Notes: generated from the letters alone by a model not told the origin. A stretch of 64,000 nucleotides of DNA from Lichenibacterium ramalinae (GCF_004137085.1 NZ_QYBC01000009.1:62001-126000); one strand, 5' to 3'. Shown: positions 18,056 through 26,913, numbered from the stretch's first letter. Translations and numbers: made by a program.

Positions 18056-18969
18056 CACTCGATCTCCCGGTAGAAGAAGCGGATGTAGACCCGCGCCAGC
18101 ACGATGGTGATGACCAGCAGTAGCAGCGCCTGGGCCGAGGCGACGCCGAGGTCGAACACCCGGAAGCCGACGCGCTGGATGTAGATGGAGATAAGTTCGG
18201 TGGCGGCGCCCGGGCCGCCGCGCGTCATGGTGAAGACCACGTCGAAGAGCTTGAGCACATCGGCCGAGCGCAGGATCAGCATGGCGGTGAAGCCGGGCAG
18301 CAGGTAGGGCAGCTGCACGTGGGTGAGCAGCGCCCAGCGGCTCCCGGTCTCGAGTTGGGCCGCCTCCTCGATCTCGACCGGCACCATCGACAGGCCCGAC
18401 AGGAAGATCAGCGCGCAGAAGGGCGTCCACTGCCACACGTCCATGATGCAGATGGCGGCGAAGGCGCCGTTGACGTCGCCGAGCCAGTCGAAGGCCGGGA
18501 AGCCGAAGAGCCCGATGAGGCTGTTGGCGACGCCGAAGTCGCGGTTGAAGATCAGCCGCCCGAGCAGGCCCACCACGGCGTAGGTGGTGGCGAGCGGGAT
18601 CACGAGCGACACCCGCGTCAGGGCGCGCAGGAAGTCGAGGCCCGGCCGGTGCAGCAGCAGGGCGATGCCGAGCCCGAAGGCGATCTCGAAGGGCAGGGCG
18701 ACGCAGAAGAAGGCGCCGGTGCGGCCCAGCGTCTGCCAGAAGGTCGGGTCGGTCAGCACCGTCGCGTAATTGGCGAGGCCCACGAAGGGGAAGCCGTCGC
18801 GCACCCGGGCGATGTTGTACTGGCGCAGCGACGTGACGAGCGCGAAGAGCGTCGGGTAGATGCCGATGGCGAAGAGCGCCACCACGGCCGGCAGCAGGAA
18901 CCAGAGCGGCGTCAGCCGGCCGTAGCCCGGATGGGCGCGCGGCGGTTTCGGCACGGGGACGTCGGTCAC
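18055..18969 (-). CDS. Carbohydrate ABC transporter permease (first, MalF-like)
   Basis: A 304-residue inner-membrane permease of the MalF/UgpA type with six predicted membrane segments. It has the EAA loop EIEEAAQLETGSRWALLTHVQLPYL and an FTMTRGGPGAATE segment that is highly typical of sugar permeases. It is separated from the binding-protein gene by 206 bp containing a strong stem-loop and is coupled to the second permease. Confidence 0.92.
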   Translation of the reverse strand: MTDVPVPKPPRAHPGYGRLTPLWFLLPAVVALFAIGIYPTLFALVTSLRQYNIARVRDGFPFVGLANYATVLTDPTFWQTLGRTGAFFCVALPFEIAFGLGIALLLHRPGLDFLRALTRVSLVIPLATTYAVVGLLGRLIFNRDFGVANSLIGLFGFPAFDWLGDVNGAFAAICIMDVWQWTPFCALIFLSGLSMVPVEIEEAAQLETGSRWALLTHVQLPYLLPGFTAMLILRSADVLKLFDVVFTMTRGGPGAATELISIYIQRVGFRVFDLGVASAQALLLLVITIVLARVYIRFFYREIE

Positions 18970-19127
18970 GCGGGGGCTCCGGACAGGGACGGCTCGGACG
19001 TCGTTAGAAGGCTCGGACTTGGCAAACGGACAGGACTTGGCCTCGATGCCCCCCGGGACCGCCGGGGACGTCCGCTTCGGCTCGGCGAAGAGGACGTTCG
19101 TTCACGGAGTCCCAGGGGCTGTCGGCG

Positions 19128-19155
19128 GGCGGGGGTCGGGTCACCGTCCCCCGCC
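19128..19155 (-). terminator. Intercistronic stem-loop after the binding-protein gene
   Basis: A perfect 8-bp stem (GGCGGGGG / CCCCCGCC, 12-nt loop) starts ~20 bp beyond the stop of the polyol-binding protein gene and before the permeases. There is no U-tract. Such hairpins commonly protect the binding-protein mRNA segment or give partial termination, so binding protein exceeds permease. That role is inferred. Confidence 0.5.
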
Positions 19156-19175
19156 CGGGGGACCGGATGCCGCCG

Positions 19176-20531
19176 CTACTGCAGCAGCTTCTTCTTGCCG
19201 TCGTAATAGCCGTCCTTCTGCAGCACGGCTTCCATGCGGGTGCCGATCTCCTTCGAGCCCTGCTCGACCGAAACCTCGCCCAGCATGATCTTGGAGCCGA
19301 ATTCCGCGACGATCTCCGAGATGGCGGGCCAGGACGGGAAGCGCGGGCGGAACTCCGGCACGCCCTTCTGCCAGGAGGCCACCATGGGCTCGACGAAGGA
19401 ATAGTGCGCCCGGATGGCGGGATCGTCGTAGACGGCGGTCCGGCCCGACACGCCGCCGGCCTCGACGTAGGGCTTGGCGATGGCGTCCGACGTGGCCCAC
19501 TGGATGAAGATCCAGGCGGCCTTCTGCACCTTCTCGGGGGCCTGGCTGGCGACGGCGAGCGAGAAGCCGCCCAGCGCCGGCAGGCGCCCGGCCGGGCCGG
19601 CGGGCTCGGGCGCGACGCCGAGGCAGTCGCCGAGCTTGGAGGTCTTGGGATCGGTCAGGGTCGGGTAGAAGGCCGACCATTCGGTGATCATCGCTACCTG
19701 GCCCTGCGCCAGCGCATTGACCGATTCCGCATGGTCCCAGCTGACGATGCCGGGCGGCATGTACTTCATCAGCTTCTGGCGGAAGTCGAGCCCGGCCTGG
19801 CTCTCCTTGCTCATCAGGTTGGAATGAAAGGTCTTGTCGAGGAGCGAGCCGCCGAACGGCCACAGCATGCGCATGAAACTGTCGGCCGACTGCGTTTCGC
19901 CGCGCAGCGACTGCAGCGCGTAGCCATACTGCTTCTTGGCGGGGTCGGTCAGCTTGGGCGCATAGGTGGTCATCACCTCGTCCCAGGTGGCCGGCGGCTT
20001 GTCGAAGCCCGCGCTCTTCAGCATGCACTTGTTGTAGAACAGCAGGCCCGAGTAATTGTCGAACGGCAGGCCGTAGGTGGTGCCGCCCCAGGTGCCGAAG
20101 GCGTCGAGCAGGAGGGGGAAGAAGCCCTTGAGGTTCAGGTTGGGGTCGGTGATGCTGGCGTCGCCCGAGAACTTCGAGACGGGCTGGATCCAGCCGTTTT
20201 CGGCGAACTCGCCGATCCACACGAGGTCCACGAGGGCGATCGACAGGTCTCCCTGGCCGTTGAAGTTGAGGACTTCCTTCTCGCGCGTGTTCTCGTAGGG
20301 GACGATCTCGTAACTGACCTTGATGCCGGTCTGCTTCTCGAACTCGGGCAGGAGCTTGATGATGGCGCGATAGCCCGGCCGATCGAGGAAGATCACGTGG
20401 AGTTCGGTGCCCTTGTAGGGGGCGGCGGCCTTGGCGATGTCCCAAGCCTCGGCCTTGGCGGGCGCGGGCCCGAGCGCGGCGGTGGCCAGAGCCAGCGCCA
20501 CAGCGCCGGCGGCGTGTCGAAGCAACCTCAT
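19176..20531 (-). CDS. Carbohydrate ABC transporter substrate-binding protein
   Basis: A 451-residue periplasmic SBP_bac_1-family protein. The signal peptide runs from MRLLRHAAGAVALALATAAL to PAKAEA. The mature domain carries GTELHVIFLDRPGYRAIIKLLPEFEKQTG, GLPFDNYSGLLFYNKCML and AQGQVAMITEW, the normal fold landmarks. The ATG at 20531 has GGGAGGG 6 nt upstream and replaces a longer reading with a non-signal extension. It is the first transporter gene, and context predicts a polyol ligand (xylitol, arabitol, mannitol or sorbitol). Confidence 0.92.
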   Translation of the reverse strand: MRLLRHAAGAVALALATAALGPAPAKAEAWDIAKAAAPYKGTELHVIFLDRPGYRAIIKLLPEFEKQTGIKVSYEIVPYENTREKEVLNFNGQGDLSIALVDLVWIGEFAENGWIQPVSKFSGDASITDPNLNLKGFFPLLLDAFGTWGGTTYGLPFDNYSGLLFYNKCMLKSAGFDKPPATWDEVMTTYAPKLTDPAKKQYGYALQSLRGETQSADSFMRMLWPFGGSLLDKTFHSNLMSKESQAGLDFRQKLMKYMPPGIVSWDHAESVNALAQGQVAMITEWSAFYPTLTDPKTSKLGDCLGVAPEPAGPAGRLPALGGFSLAVASQAPEKVQKAAWIFIQWATSDAIAKPYVEAGGVSGRTAVYDDPAIRAHYSFVEPMVASWQKGVPEFRPRFPSWPAISEIVAEFGSKIMLGEVSVEQGSKEIGTRMEAVLQKDGYYDGKKKLLQ

Positions 20532-20671
20532 GGTTCGCCCTCCCGTGATCGATCTGTTCAACGTCGACCTCGGCGGCGAGTGTAAGGGCGGCGGCGGCGC
20601 GGTCTAGCGGTCACCAAGCGCCGGACCGGTGATATCTTGCATGCTGCAGCGCAGCGAAGACTTGCCGAAAC

Positions 20672-21682
20672 CTAAGACGCCGCAAGACAGCATCGGCCCG
20701 GGCCGTCGCCCGCCGCCGGGGCCCGCCGGCGGTTGCGGGCCAGCCGCCGGTAGGCGGAGGGGGTCAGGCCGCGCTGCAGGCGGAAGACGCGGTTGAAGTT
20801 CGACACGTTGCCGTAGCCGATCTCGAAGCAGACGTCGGTGACGGGCAGGTCGGTCTCCGACAGGAGCTTGCAGGCATGGCCGATCCGCAGTTGCGCCAGC
20901 ATGTCGGTGAAGCTGTTGCCGCAGGTCTTCTTCAGGAAGCGCGAGCAGGCCCATTCGCTCATGCCGAGGTGGCAGGCGAGGTCGCCGAGGCGGATGTCGG
21001 TGCGGAAGTTCTCGACGATGAAGCCGGAGGCCGCGGCGGCGGCGTCGAGCGCGCGATGGTCGGTGCTGGGCGTGAAGCCGTCGGAGGACAGGAACTGCCG
21101 CTCCCCGCCCGACGCCAGCGTCCGGAGCAGCCGCAGGAACAGGGCCAGCCGGTCGAGCCCGGCGGCGCCCTCCATGGCCTCCATCAGCTCGGCCCCCCGG
21201 CGCCGCGTTTCGCCGTGGAAGGCGAGGCCGCGGGCCGCTTCCGTCAGCAGCCGGTCGATCTCCGCCATCTCGGGCAGGAGGGCGGCGGCGGCGCGCAGGC
21301 GCCCCGGCAGGAACTGCACCACGATGTCGCGGCCGCGGATCACCTCGCCGGGGCGCGTTGGCGTGACCCAGTCGTGCGGCAGGCCGCCGCCCACCAGGGC
21401 GAGATGCCCCGGCTCGAAGGCCCCGATATGGTCGCCGACCAGCGCCACCCCGGCAGCGTGGCGCACGAGGTGGATCTCGATCTCGGGGTGGACGTTCCAG
21501 ACGTTGCGTTCCCACGGGTAGTCGTCGCAACGCCACAGGAAGGTTTCCGCTTCCCCGGTGACCACGCGTTCGTAGACCGGCGTGCCGGCAGCACGCCCCG
21601 AAGCCTCCACGCTGCCGCGGCGGCGCCCCTCGCTCCTCACCCCGCCCCTCCCGCCGGCCGTTCCGAGCGGCCGCTGCGGCAT
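20672..21682 (-). CDS. AraC-family regulator of the polyol operon
   Basis: A 336-residue regulator with an N-terminal cupin-like sensing domain (NVHPEIEIHLVRHAAGVALVGDHIGAFEPGHLALVGGGLPHDW, residues ~60-115) and a C-terminal double HTH (LACHLGMSEWACSRFLKKTCGNSFTDMLAQLRIGHACKLL, then VTDVCFEIGYGNVSNFNRVFR). It sits 140 bp upstream of the binding-protein gene on the same strand and most likely activates the operon when the sugar alcohol is present. The first ~30 residues are low-complexity Gly/Arg, so a later start is possible. Confidence 0.9.
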   Translation of the reverse strand: MPQRPLGTAGGRGGVRSEGRRRGSVEASGRAAGTPVYERVVTGEAETFLWRCDDYPWERNVWNVHPEIEIHLVRHAAGVALVGDHIGAFEPGHLALVGGGLPHDWVTPTRPGEVIRGRDIVVQFLPGRLRAAAALLPEMAEIDRLLTEAARGLAFHGETRRRGAELMEAMEGAAGLDRLALFLRLLRTLASGGERQFLSSDGFTPSTDHRALDAAAAASGFIVENFRTDIRLGDLACHLGMSEWACSRFLKKTCGNSFTDMLAQLRIGHACKLLSETDLPVTDVCFEIGYGNVSNFNRVFRLQRGLTPSAYRRLARNRRRAPAAGDGPGRCCLAAS

Positions 21683-21800
21683 GGTGGACCGGGGCCGGCG
21701 CCACGTCCAGCCCGCCGACGGCGTGGTGGTGTTTCAGTTCGGATTTCTTGAGTGAGGTCGTGATCGGCCTCTCACGAAGAGCGGGATCGCATACCCGCCA

Positions 21801-21900
21801 AGCAGTATCGGCTTCTCCGAGTCGCCTTGGCAAATCCAAGCCAATCGAACTGCTCTCGATTCGAGGTTGGAGCGAATTCGTTGAAGGCAAAAGTGCTATA
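21801..21900 (+). repeat. Dispersed palindromic intergenic repeat, copy 2
   Basis: A ~100-bp element very similar along its whole length to 46919-47020. It starts AGCAGTATCGGCTTCTCCG, has the central GAGTCGCCTTGGC turn and the return arm CCAATCGAACTGCTC, and ends GAAGGCAAAAGTGCT. It lies downstream of the divergent AraC gene at the edge of a lower-GC island. There is no ORF through it, and the hairpin is less perfect than in copy 3. Confidence 0.8.
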
Positions 21901-22174
21901 CTGCGTCAGATGAAGGGCACGCCGCAACGGCAGAAGCTCTTGGAAAATTGTTGAAACTGCTCTAACAACGCATCGGCAGGACGGTCGATACATCGAGTCC
22001 ACAATGCCTTTTCGATATGCCTTTGCTGTGGTTCGTCTCATCTCTGAGCTTTGCCTATTCCTTCATCTCCAGCCTATCCAAAGGGGAGGGTCGATCGCAG
22101 GGCGCGTCGACGTCAGTCCTCACCGGAATAACTTCAGACCTCCCTATTGTTTCGCTATTGTTCCGTGTCTGGTA

Positions 22175-22192
22175 GTGACAGGCTTGTGTCAC
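22175..22192. promoter_or_regulatory. Palindrome GTGACA-N6-TGTCAC
   Basis: A perfect 6-bp inverted repeat lies 22 bp before the ATG of the racemase remnant. It is preceded by two direct copies of CTATTGTT(T/C)CG. This looks like a leftover operator/promoter of the decayed cluster. Position and symmetry are the only evidence. Confidence 0.3.
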
Positions 22193-22213
22193 GTCACTTC
22201 GAGGCCTTCTTCA

Positions 22214-22920
22214 ATGCGGCAAGACATGATCCATGTTCGCGTCGACGTTCCGGTCACCACCGGCGGCTTTCGCCGACCCGAAGACATGATAGCCCTGGGA
22301 AGTCCCGGAGTCGTTGTGAGCCAGGCCGAGACCGACGGAGGACTGGCCTCGATCGAACGCGAGTCCGAGGCGACACTGGCCTCACCCGGCACGGTTGCCG
22401 GGATCATCGCGGCGGAGCACGAGGGCGTCGATGCCGTGGCGATCGATTGCATGGAGGATCCCGGCCTGCGCCAGGGCTGCGGAACGGTCTCTGTCCCGGT
22501 GCTCGGCCCTGGGCAGACCGGCATGTTCGTCGCCGCGATGCTCGGTCACAATTTCAGTGTCGTCACCGAGCTTTCTCGTCCGCGGCCGAGGCTTGAGAAG
22601 ACTGCGGCGCTGGCGGGTCGTCCACCAGGCTTGCCTCCGTGCGCGCGGTCGACATCCCCGCGCCGGCACTGGACGTCGACCTCGAGCGAACCGAGCCGAT
22701 GCTGGTCGCGGAAGCCGTCGAAGCCGTCAAGCAAGACGGGGCCGAGGCGATCCTCTTCGGAGGCCCGGGGCTGCTCGGTTGCGCAACCGCTGTGCGGGAA
22801 GGATCGCTGGCCCACGGCATCGGTGAGACCGTCATTGATCCGATTGCCAACGCCGTGGCGGTCGCAGCCGCCATGACGCGCGTGGGTCTCGCGCAAAGCA
22901 GGCCGACTTACGCGATGCCT
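22214..22920 (+). pseudogene. Frameshifted Asp/Glu/hydantoin racemase-like gene
   Basis: Two reading frames together recover one racemase. The first frame (ATG 22214) gives IASPG..GIIAAEHEGVDAVAIDCMEDPGLRQG and FSVVTELSR. After a shift near 22620 the second gives VRAVDIPAPALDVD, AVEAVKQDGAEAILFGGPG and VIDPIANAVAVAAAMTRVGLAQSR. This order matches hydantoin/allantoin racemases, which use two catalytic cysteines. The first Cys (IDCMEDPG) is kept, while the second position reads FGGPG with no Cys. The usual INPNTT start is also degraded (VDVPVTT). It is therefore non-functional in at least three ways. The local GC content is lower than in flanking genes. Confidence 0.72.
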
Positions 22921-22960
22921 CCCGCAAAGGGGTCTGTCGGGTACCCCGGCATCGCGTTGC

Positions 22961-23062
22961 CCTTCGGCATCGGCGGCCGGCATGTTCGCCATCGTGCTCG
23001 TGGCCCTGTCCACGATCGCGACCTCCCGCCTCATCAGCTTCAAGCGCATGTTCGGCGCCTGA
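22961..23062 (+). pseudogene. ABC permease C-terminal remnant
   Basis: In a different frame from the racemase remnant, 22982-23062 encodes MFAIVLVALSTIATSRLISFKRMFGA followed by TGA (26 residues). This reads as the last membrane segment and tail of an ABC permease. No start site or preceding segments are recognisable. It ends 25 bp before the following binding-protein gene, where an intact permease would be expected, so a deletion that removed most of the permease is the simplest reading. Confidence 0.5.
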
Positions 23063-23087
23063 GCGTCCCGTCCACCGGAGCCTGCCC

Positions 23088-24101
23088 ATGACCGAGAGCA
23101 CGATGCCCCCGTGTTTCAGCCGCCGTCGGGCGCTCAAGCTGGGGGCCGGCACGATAGCCGCCCTGCCACTCTTCAACATCAACCATGCCTGGTCGGCGGA
23201 CGTGACCTATGATGGCGGCATCTTCGACGCCGGTGGGGCAACGCTGAACGTCGCGGAATGGGGCGGCTTCTGGCAGGAGTTGGTCCGCAAGCTGATGGTC
23301 AACGACTTCGAGAAGCAGTTCAACTGCAAGGTCGCCTGGGATTCGGCCTTTCCCTGGTTCCCCAAATTCGTGGCGAACCCACGGGATAAGCCGCCCTTCG
23401 CGATCGTGAACTGGAACTATGCGGAAATGTTCAGGATCGCCAAGGCGGGCGACTACTTCATGCCGTTGGGCGAAGTCATGGCGAACGTACCCAACAGTCA
23501 GAACGTGTGGCCCTTCGCGACGGCCAACAAGGTCGGCATCACCTGGGCCTATGCGCGCTATTGTTACGCCTACGGCACCGACATGGCGGCCCCGCCGCCC
23601 ACCAGATTCGCTGACTTCTGGGACGCGCGTTACGCCGGCAAGCGCGGCACCTACATCACGTCCAATACGCTGCAGATGGATTTTTTCCTCGCCGCCTGCA
23701 AAGTCTTCGGCAAGGACCAGTACGATCTCGACGCCGGCTACGACGCCATGAAGCGGGCCTCGCCGTTGAAGATCAGCGATTTCACGGGCAACATGCAGGC
23801 GCTGCTGGAGCGTGGCGAGGTCGCCATCGCGATGCAGGACGATGGCGAGGCCTACCTGCAGGCCAAGAAGGGCATCAAGGTCGCCGCCATGGTGTGGGAC
23901 GAAGTGAAGCCGATCCTCACCCAAACGAAGACGGTCAGCCGCTACGCCGACCCGGTGCAGAAGAAGCTGGCCTTGGCCTACCTCAACCGCACGCTCGACC
24001 CGAGCTTCCTCAACGCGTTCGCGGAAGCCTTCCATTACGCGCCCGTCACCAAGGACGCCGTGATCCCCGCGACACACTACCATTCATACCGGACCACCTA
24101 G
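23088..24101 (+). CDS. Orphan ABC transporter substrate-binding protein, Tat-type signal
   Basis: A 337-residue extracellular binding protein resembling the PotD/SBP_bac_8 group (polyamine, iron or small organic-acid binding). The N-terminus SRRRALKLGAGTIAALPL has the twin-arginine pattern. The mature part begins LNVAEWGGFWQELVRKLMVNDFEKQFNCKV, and W-x-N-Y-A-E, TFADFW-like RFADFWDARYAGKRG, and NMQALLERGEVAIAMQDDGE follow the family. No intact permease or ATPase gene adjoins it; only a permease tail precedes it. It may be a leftover or may work with a transporter elsewhere. Confidence 0.8.
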   Translation: MTESTMPPCFSRRRALKLGAGTIAALPLFNINHAWSADVTYDGGIFDAGGATLNVAEWGGFWQELVRKLMVNDFEKQFNCKVAWDSAFPWFPKFVANPRDKPPFAIVNWNYAEMFRIAKAGDYFMPLGEVMANVPNSQNVWPFATANKVGITWAYARYCYAYGTDMAAPPPTRFADFWDARYAGKRGTYITSNTLQMDFFLAACKVFGKDQYDLDAGYDAMKRASPLKISDFTGNMQALLERGEVAIAMQDDGEAYLQAKKGIKVAAMVWDEVKPILTQTKTVSRYADPVQKKLALAYLNRTLDPSFLNAFAEAFHYAPVTKDAVIPATHYHSYRTT

Positions 24102-24155
24102 AGCCGTCGCCGCTCGCCTTGGCTCGCGACTTCAGCCCTAATGCCCTGTTTTTGC

Positions 24156-24202
24156 GAGCATCTTCACGCGATCAGGTGACTCGACCTGATCGCGATCTGC
24201 TC
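24156..24202 (+). repeat. Strong hairpin element behind the orphan binding protein
   Basis: A perfect 11-bp stem CGCGATCAGGT / ACCTGATCGCG (24167-24177 and 24184-24194) with a 6-nt loop, extended outward by GAGCA / TGCTC. It may serve as a transcription terminator between the binding-protein gene and the convergent esterase gene. The wording GAGCATCTTCACGCGATC reads like a mobile palindromic unit of Hyphomicrobiales genomes (recollection, not checked). The bases before it (CGCTCGCCTTGGCTCGCG) share the CGCCTTGGC core with the dispersed repeat. Confidence 0.6.
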
Positions 24203-24822
24203 TAGTGGGGGCCGATCACCGCCACGAAGGCGCGGGCGCGGGCGACGTCGGCGTCGGTCAGCCCGTGGCCGGCCGGCAGCACCGCGTGCTCGACCTCGGC
24301 CCCTGCCGCCGCGAGGTCCCGGGCGAGCCGCTCCGCCTGGGCCGCCGGCACGATGGGATCGGCCCGCCCCGACAGGATCAGCACGGGCGTGCCGGCGAGG
24401 GCGGCGGTCGGCGTCTCGGCGAAGGGCACCATCGGCCGCAGCAGCACGGCCCCCGCCAGGGTCCCGGGCGAGAGCAGCAGCGTGGCGGCCGCGATGTTGG
24501 CGCCGTTGGAGAAGCCGAGCGCCAGCGGCGCCGGGATGCCGTAGCGCCCTCGCGCCGCCGCCACGAAGCCGGCGAGGTCGAGGGCGCGCCGGCGCAGGTC
24601 CGCCTCGTCGAAGACGCCCTCGGCCAGGCGGCGGAAGAAGCGCGGCATGCCGTTCTCCAGCACGGCGCCGCGCGGCGACAGCAGCGCCGCGCCCGGCGCC
24701 ACGGCGCGGCCGAGGGGCAGGAGGTCGGTCTCGTCGCCGCCGGTGCCGTGCAGCAGCAGCAGGGGGCGGGTCCCGTCACCGGGCTCGAACTGGTGGAGGA
24801 GGCCAAGGGTGTCAAGGGTCAT
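24202..24822 (-). CDS. Carboxylesterase/phospholipase-type alpha/beta hydrolase
   Basis: A 206-residue serine hydrolase. LLLLHGTGGDETDLLPLG supplies the oxyanion loop, GFSNGANIA the nucleophile elbow (Ser in G-x-S-x-G), and ILSGRADPIVP and LPAGHGLT the Asp and His. It resembles MhqD/YpfH esterases. It sits 64 bp after the dioxygenase gene on the same strand, the same pairing as MhqO-MhqD in quinone-resistance loci. Function in hydroquinone or aromatic stress is therefore plausible but inferred. Confidence 0.85.
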   Translation of the reverse strand: MTLDTLGLLHQFEPGDGTRPLLLLHGTGGDETDLLPLGRAVAPGAALLSPRGAVLENGMPRFFRRLAEGVFDEADLRRRALDLAGFVAAARGRYGIPAPLALGFSNGANIAAATLLLSPGTLAGAVLLRPMVPFAETPTAALAGTPVLILSGRADPIVPAAQAERLARDLAAAGAEVEHAVLPAGHGLTDADVARARAFVAVIGPH

Positions 24823-24886
24823 GGCGGGCTCCCGAAACGATGGCGCAGGGGCCCGGCGCGACAGGCCGCGCCGGGGGTGGGTCGTG

Positions 24887-25837
24887 TCAGGCGACCGCGG
24901 GCAGCGCCGTCTCGATGCGGGCGCGGTGCGGCTCCAGGCCGGGCGGCAGCTTCAAGGCTTCGCCCAGCGCCTCCACGGGCTCGTCCACGGCGAAGCCGGG
25001 CGCGTCCGTGGCGATCTCGAACAGCACGCCGCCGGGCTCGCGGAAGTAGATCGAGCGGAAATACTGCCGGTCGCGCTGCTCGGTGGCGACGAGGCCGTGC
25101 GCTTCGGACAGGCGGCGCGCCATGGCGGCCTGGGCGGCGTCGTCGGCCGCCCGGAAGGCGATGTGGTGGACGGATCCCGCCCCGGTCCGGCCGGGAAGGA
25201 ACTCACCCACGGCGCGCAGCGTCACGACGGCGCCGAGGGGGGCGGTGCCGGCATAGCGGGTGGCGGAGCCCTCGCGGCCGGCTGCGACGAGGCCGAGAAC
25301 GTCCGTCAGCACCGCGGCGGTCGGGCCCGCCTCGGCGAGCAGCAGCGTGACGCCGTGCAGGCCGCGGATGGCGTGTTCGGCCGGCACGTCGCCGCCGCCC
25401 CGGGCCGAGGCCTCGCCGCCATCCGTGCCCCCATCCGTGCTCCCAGCGACGCCGACCAGCGCCAGCGCCATGCCGTCCGGGTCGCGGAAGCGCAGGGTGG
25501 GTTCCCCGAAGACCTGCACGAGGGCCTCGTGCGGCACGCCCCGCGACACGAGGCGGTGCGTCCACCAGCCGATGGCGGCGCGCGGCACGCGGAAGGCGGT
25601 CTCCTGCGTCTCGCCGAGCCCGACGCGGCCGGGCGCCGCGTGCTCGACCGGGAAGAAGGTCAGGATGGTGCCGGGGCGGCCGGTCTCGTCGCCGTAATAC
25701 AGGTGATAGGTGCCGGGGTCGTCGAAGTTGACGGTCTTCTTGACGAGGCGGAGCCCGAGGACGCGCCTGTAGAAGTCGAGGTTGCGGGCGACCGGGCCGG
25801 AGAAGGCCGTGACGTGGTGGAGGCCGGATGCGGACAT
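24887..25837 (-). CDS. Ring-cleaving dioxygenase, VOC/glyoxalase superfamily (MhqO-like)
   Basis: A 316-residue two-module VOC protein. The first module begins LHHVTAFSGPVARNLDFYRRVLGLRLVKKTVNFDDPGTYHLYYGD, the second LHGVTLLLAEAGPTAAVLTDVLGL. Metal ligands are the His of HHVT, the His of GSVHHIAF and the Glu of GVLFEIATDAPGF. Family members cleave hydroquinone-type rings or act in quinone detoxification. The ATG at 25837 has AGGAG upstream. The inter-module linker carries a doubled 12-bp repeat (S-T-D-G-G-T-D-G-G). It is divergent from a LysR gene. Confidence 0.88.
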   Translation of the reverse strand: MSASGLHHVTAFSGPVARNLDFYRRVLGLRLVKKTVNFDDPGTYHLYYGDETGRPGTILTFFPVEHAAPGRVGLGETQETAFRVPRAAIGWWTHRLVSRGVPHEALVQVFGEPTLRFRDPDGMALALVGVAGSTDGGTDGGEASARGGGDVPAEHAIRGLHGVTLLLAEAGPTAAVLTDVLGLVAAGREGSATRYAGTAPLGAVVTLRAVGEFLPGRTGAGSVHHIAFRAADDAAQAAMARRLSEAHGLVATEQRDRQYFRSIYFREPGGVLFEIATDAPGFAVDEPVEALGEALKLPPGLEPHRARIETALPAVA

Positions 25838-25921
25838 GGTGACAGCTCCTGGACGGCGAGGGCGGCGCACCGCGCCTCGCCCGTGACGGCAATCTGGGGC
25901 TTGCCGGCCCGTTCGAAAACC

Positions 25922-25945
25922 GAAACGATGGAAACTCATCGTTTC
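25922..25945. promoter_or_regulatory. Operator-like palindrome GAAACGATG-N6-CATCGTTTC
   Basis: A perfect 9-bp inverted repeat sits in the 119-bp spacer between the divergent dioxygenase and LysR genes, only 11 bp upstream of the LysR start codon. A second partial half-site (GAAAACCGAAACG) precedes it. This is the expected place for LysR autoregulation and divergent control. Confidence 0.6.
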
Positions 25946-25956
25946 CCGGACCGACC

Positions 25957-26877
25957 ATGCGCCTGCCCGACTTCGATGCCTGGGCCATCTTCGCCAAGGT
26001 CGCCGAGACCGGCTCCTTCGGCCGGGCCGCCGCCGACCTCGGCCTGTCGAAGGGGACGGTGTCGAAGGCCGTGGGGCGGCTCGAGGCGCGGATCGGCGCC
26101 CGCCTGTTCCACCGCACCTCGCGCAAGCTCGCCCTCACGGTCGCCGGCGAGGAGGCCCGCGAGGGCGCGGCCCGCCTGCTCGCCGCGGGGGAAGCCGCCG
26201 AGGCGCGGGCCACGGCGGCCAGCGCGGCGCCGCGCGGGCTCGTTCGGCTCGCCGCCCCCATGTCGTTCGGCGTGCAGCATGTGGCGCCGCTGCTGCCGGA
26301 CTTCCTGGCCCGCCACCCCGCCGTCTCGGTCGACCTCCACCTCAGCGATGCCGTCGTCGACCTCGTGGGCGAGGGTTTCGACATCGGCCTGCGCATCGGG
26401 GCGCTGCCGGATTCCTCGCTGCGCGCCCGCCGCCTCTGCGCGGTGCGCCGCTCGCTGGTGGCGACGCCCGGCTACCTCGCCCGGCACGGCCGGCCCGCCC
26501 GCCCGGAGGACCTCGCCGGCCATGCCTGCCTGGGCTACGCCTACCTGCCCGAGCCCGACCGCTGGCGCTTCCGCGACCCTGCCGGCGTCGAGGCCCTGGT
26601 GGTGCCGCGGGGGCCGATGCGGGCCAACAACGCCGACGCCCTGGCCCCGGCGGTGCTGGCCGGGCTCGGCCTCGCCGTGCAGCCCGACTTCCTGACCTGG
26701 GCCGACCTCGAGGCCGGGCGGCTGGAGCGCGTCCTGCCGGGCTGGTCGCTGCCCCCGATCGCCCTCAACCTCGTGACCCCGCCCGGCGAGCCCCGGCCCG
26801 CCCGCGTCACGGCGCTCCTGGCCTTCCTCGGCCAGGCGCTCGCGGCGGCGCCCTGGGCGGCCCCGCAGGAGGGGTGA
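25957..26877 (+). CDS. LysR-family regulator
   Basis: A 306-residue regulator. The N-terminal winged HTH reads [45 protein letters not shown], and an effector domain follows ([40 protein letters not shown]). The effector part resembles the DhcR/CrgA-like subgroup seen beside quinone or aldehyde detoxification genes. It is divergent from the dioxygenase-esterase pair, with a palindromic site in the shared spacer, so it probably regulates them in response to an aromatic electrophile. Confidence 0.92.
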   Translation: MRLPDFDAWAIFAKVAETGSFGRAAADLGLSKGTVSKAVGRLEARIGARLFHRTSRKLALTVAGEEAREGAARLLAAGEAAEARATAASAAPRGLVRLAAPMSFGVQHVAPLLPDFLARHPAVSVDLHLSDAVVDLVGEGFDIGLRIGALPDSSLRARRLCAVRRSLVATPGYLARHGRPARPEDLAGHACLGYAYLPEPDRWRFRDPAGVEALVVPRGPMRANNADALAPAVLAGLGLAVQPDFLTWADLEAGRLERVLPGWSLPPIALNLVTPPGEPRPARVTALLAFLGQALAAAPWAAPQEG

Positions 26878-26913
26878 GGGAGCCTGCCCGGTCCCCGGCT
26901 CCGAAACGGGAAA

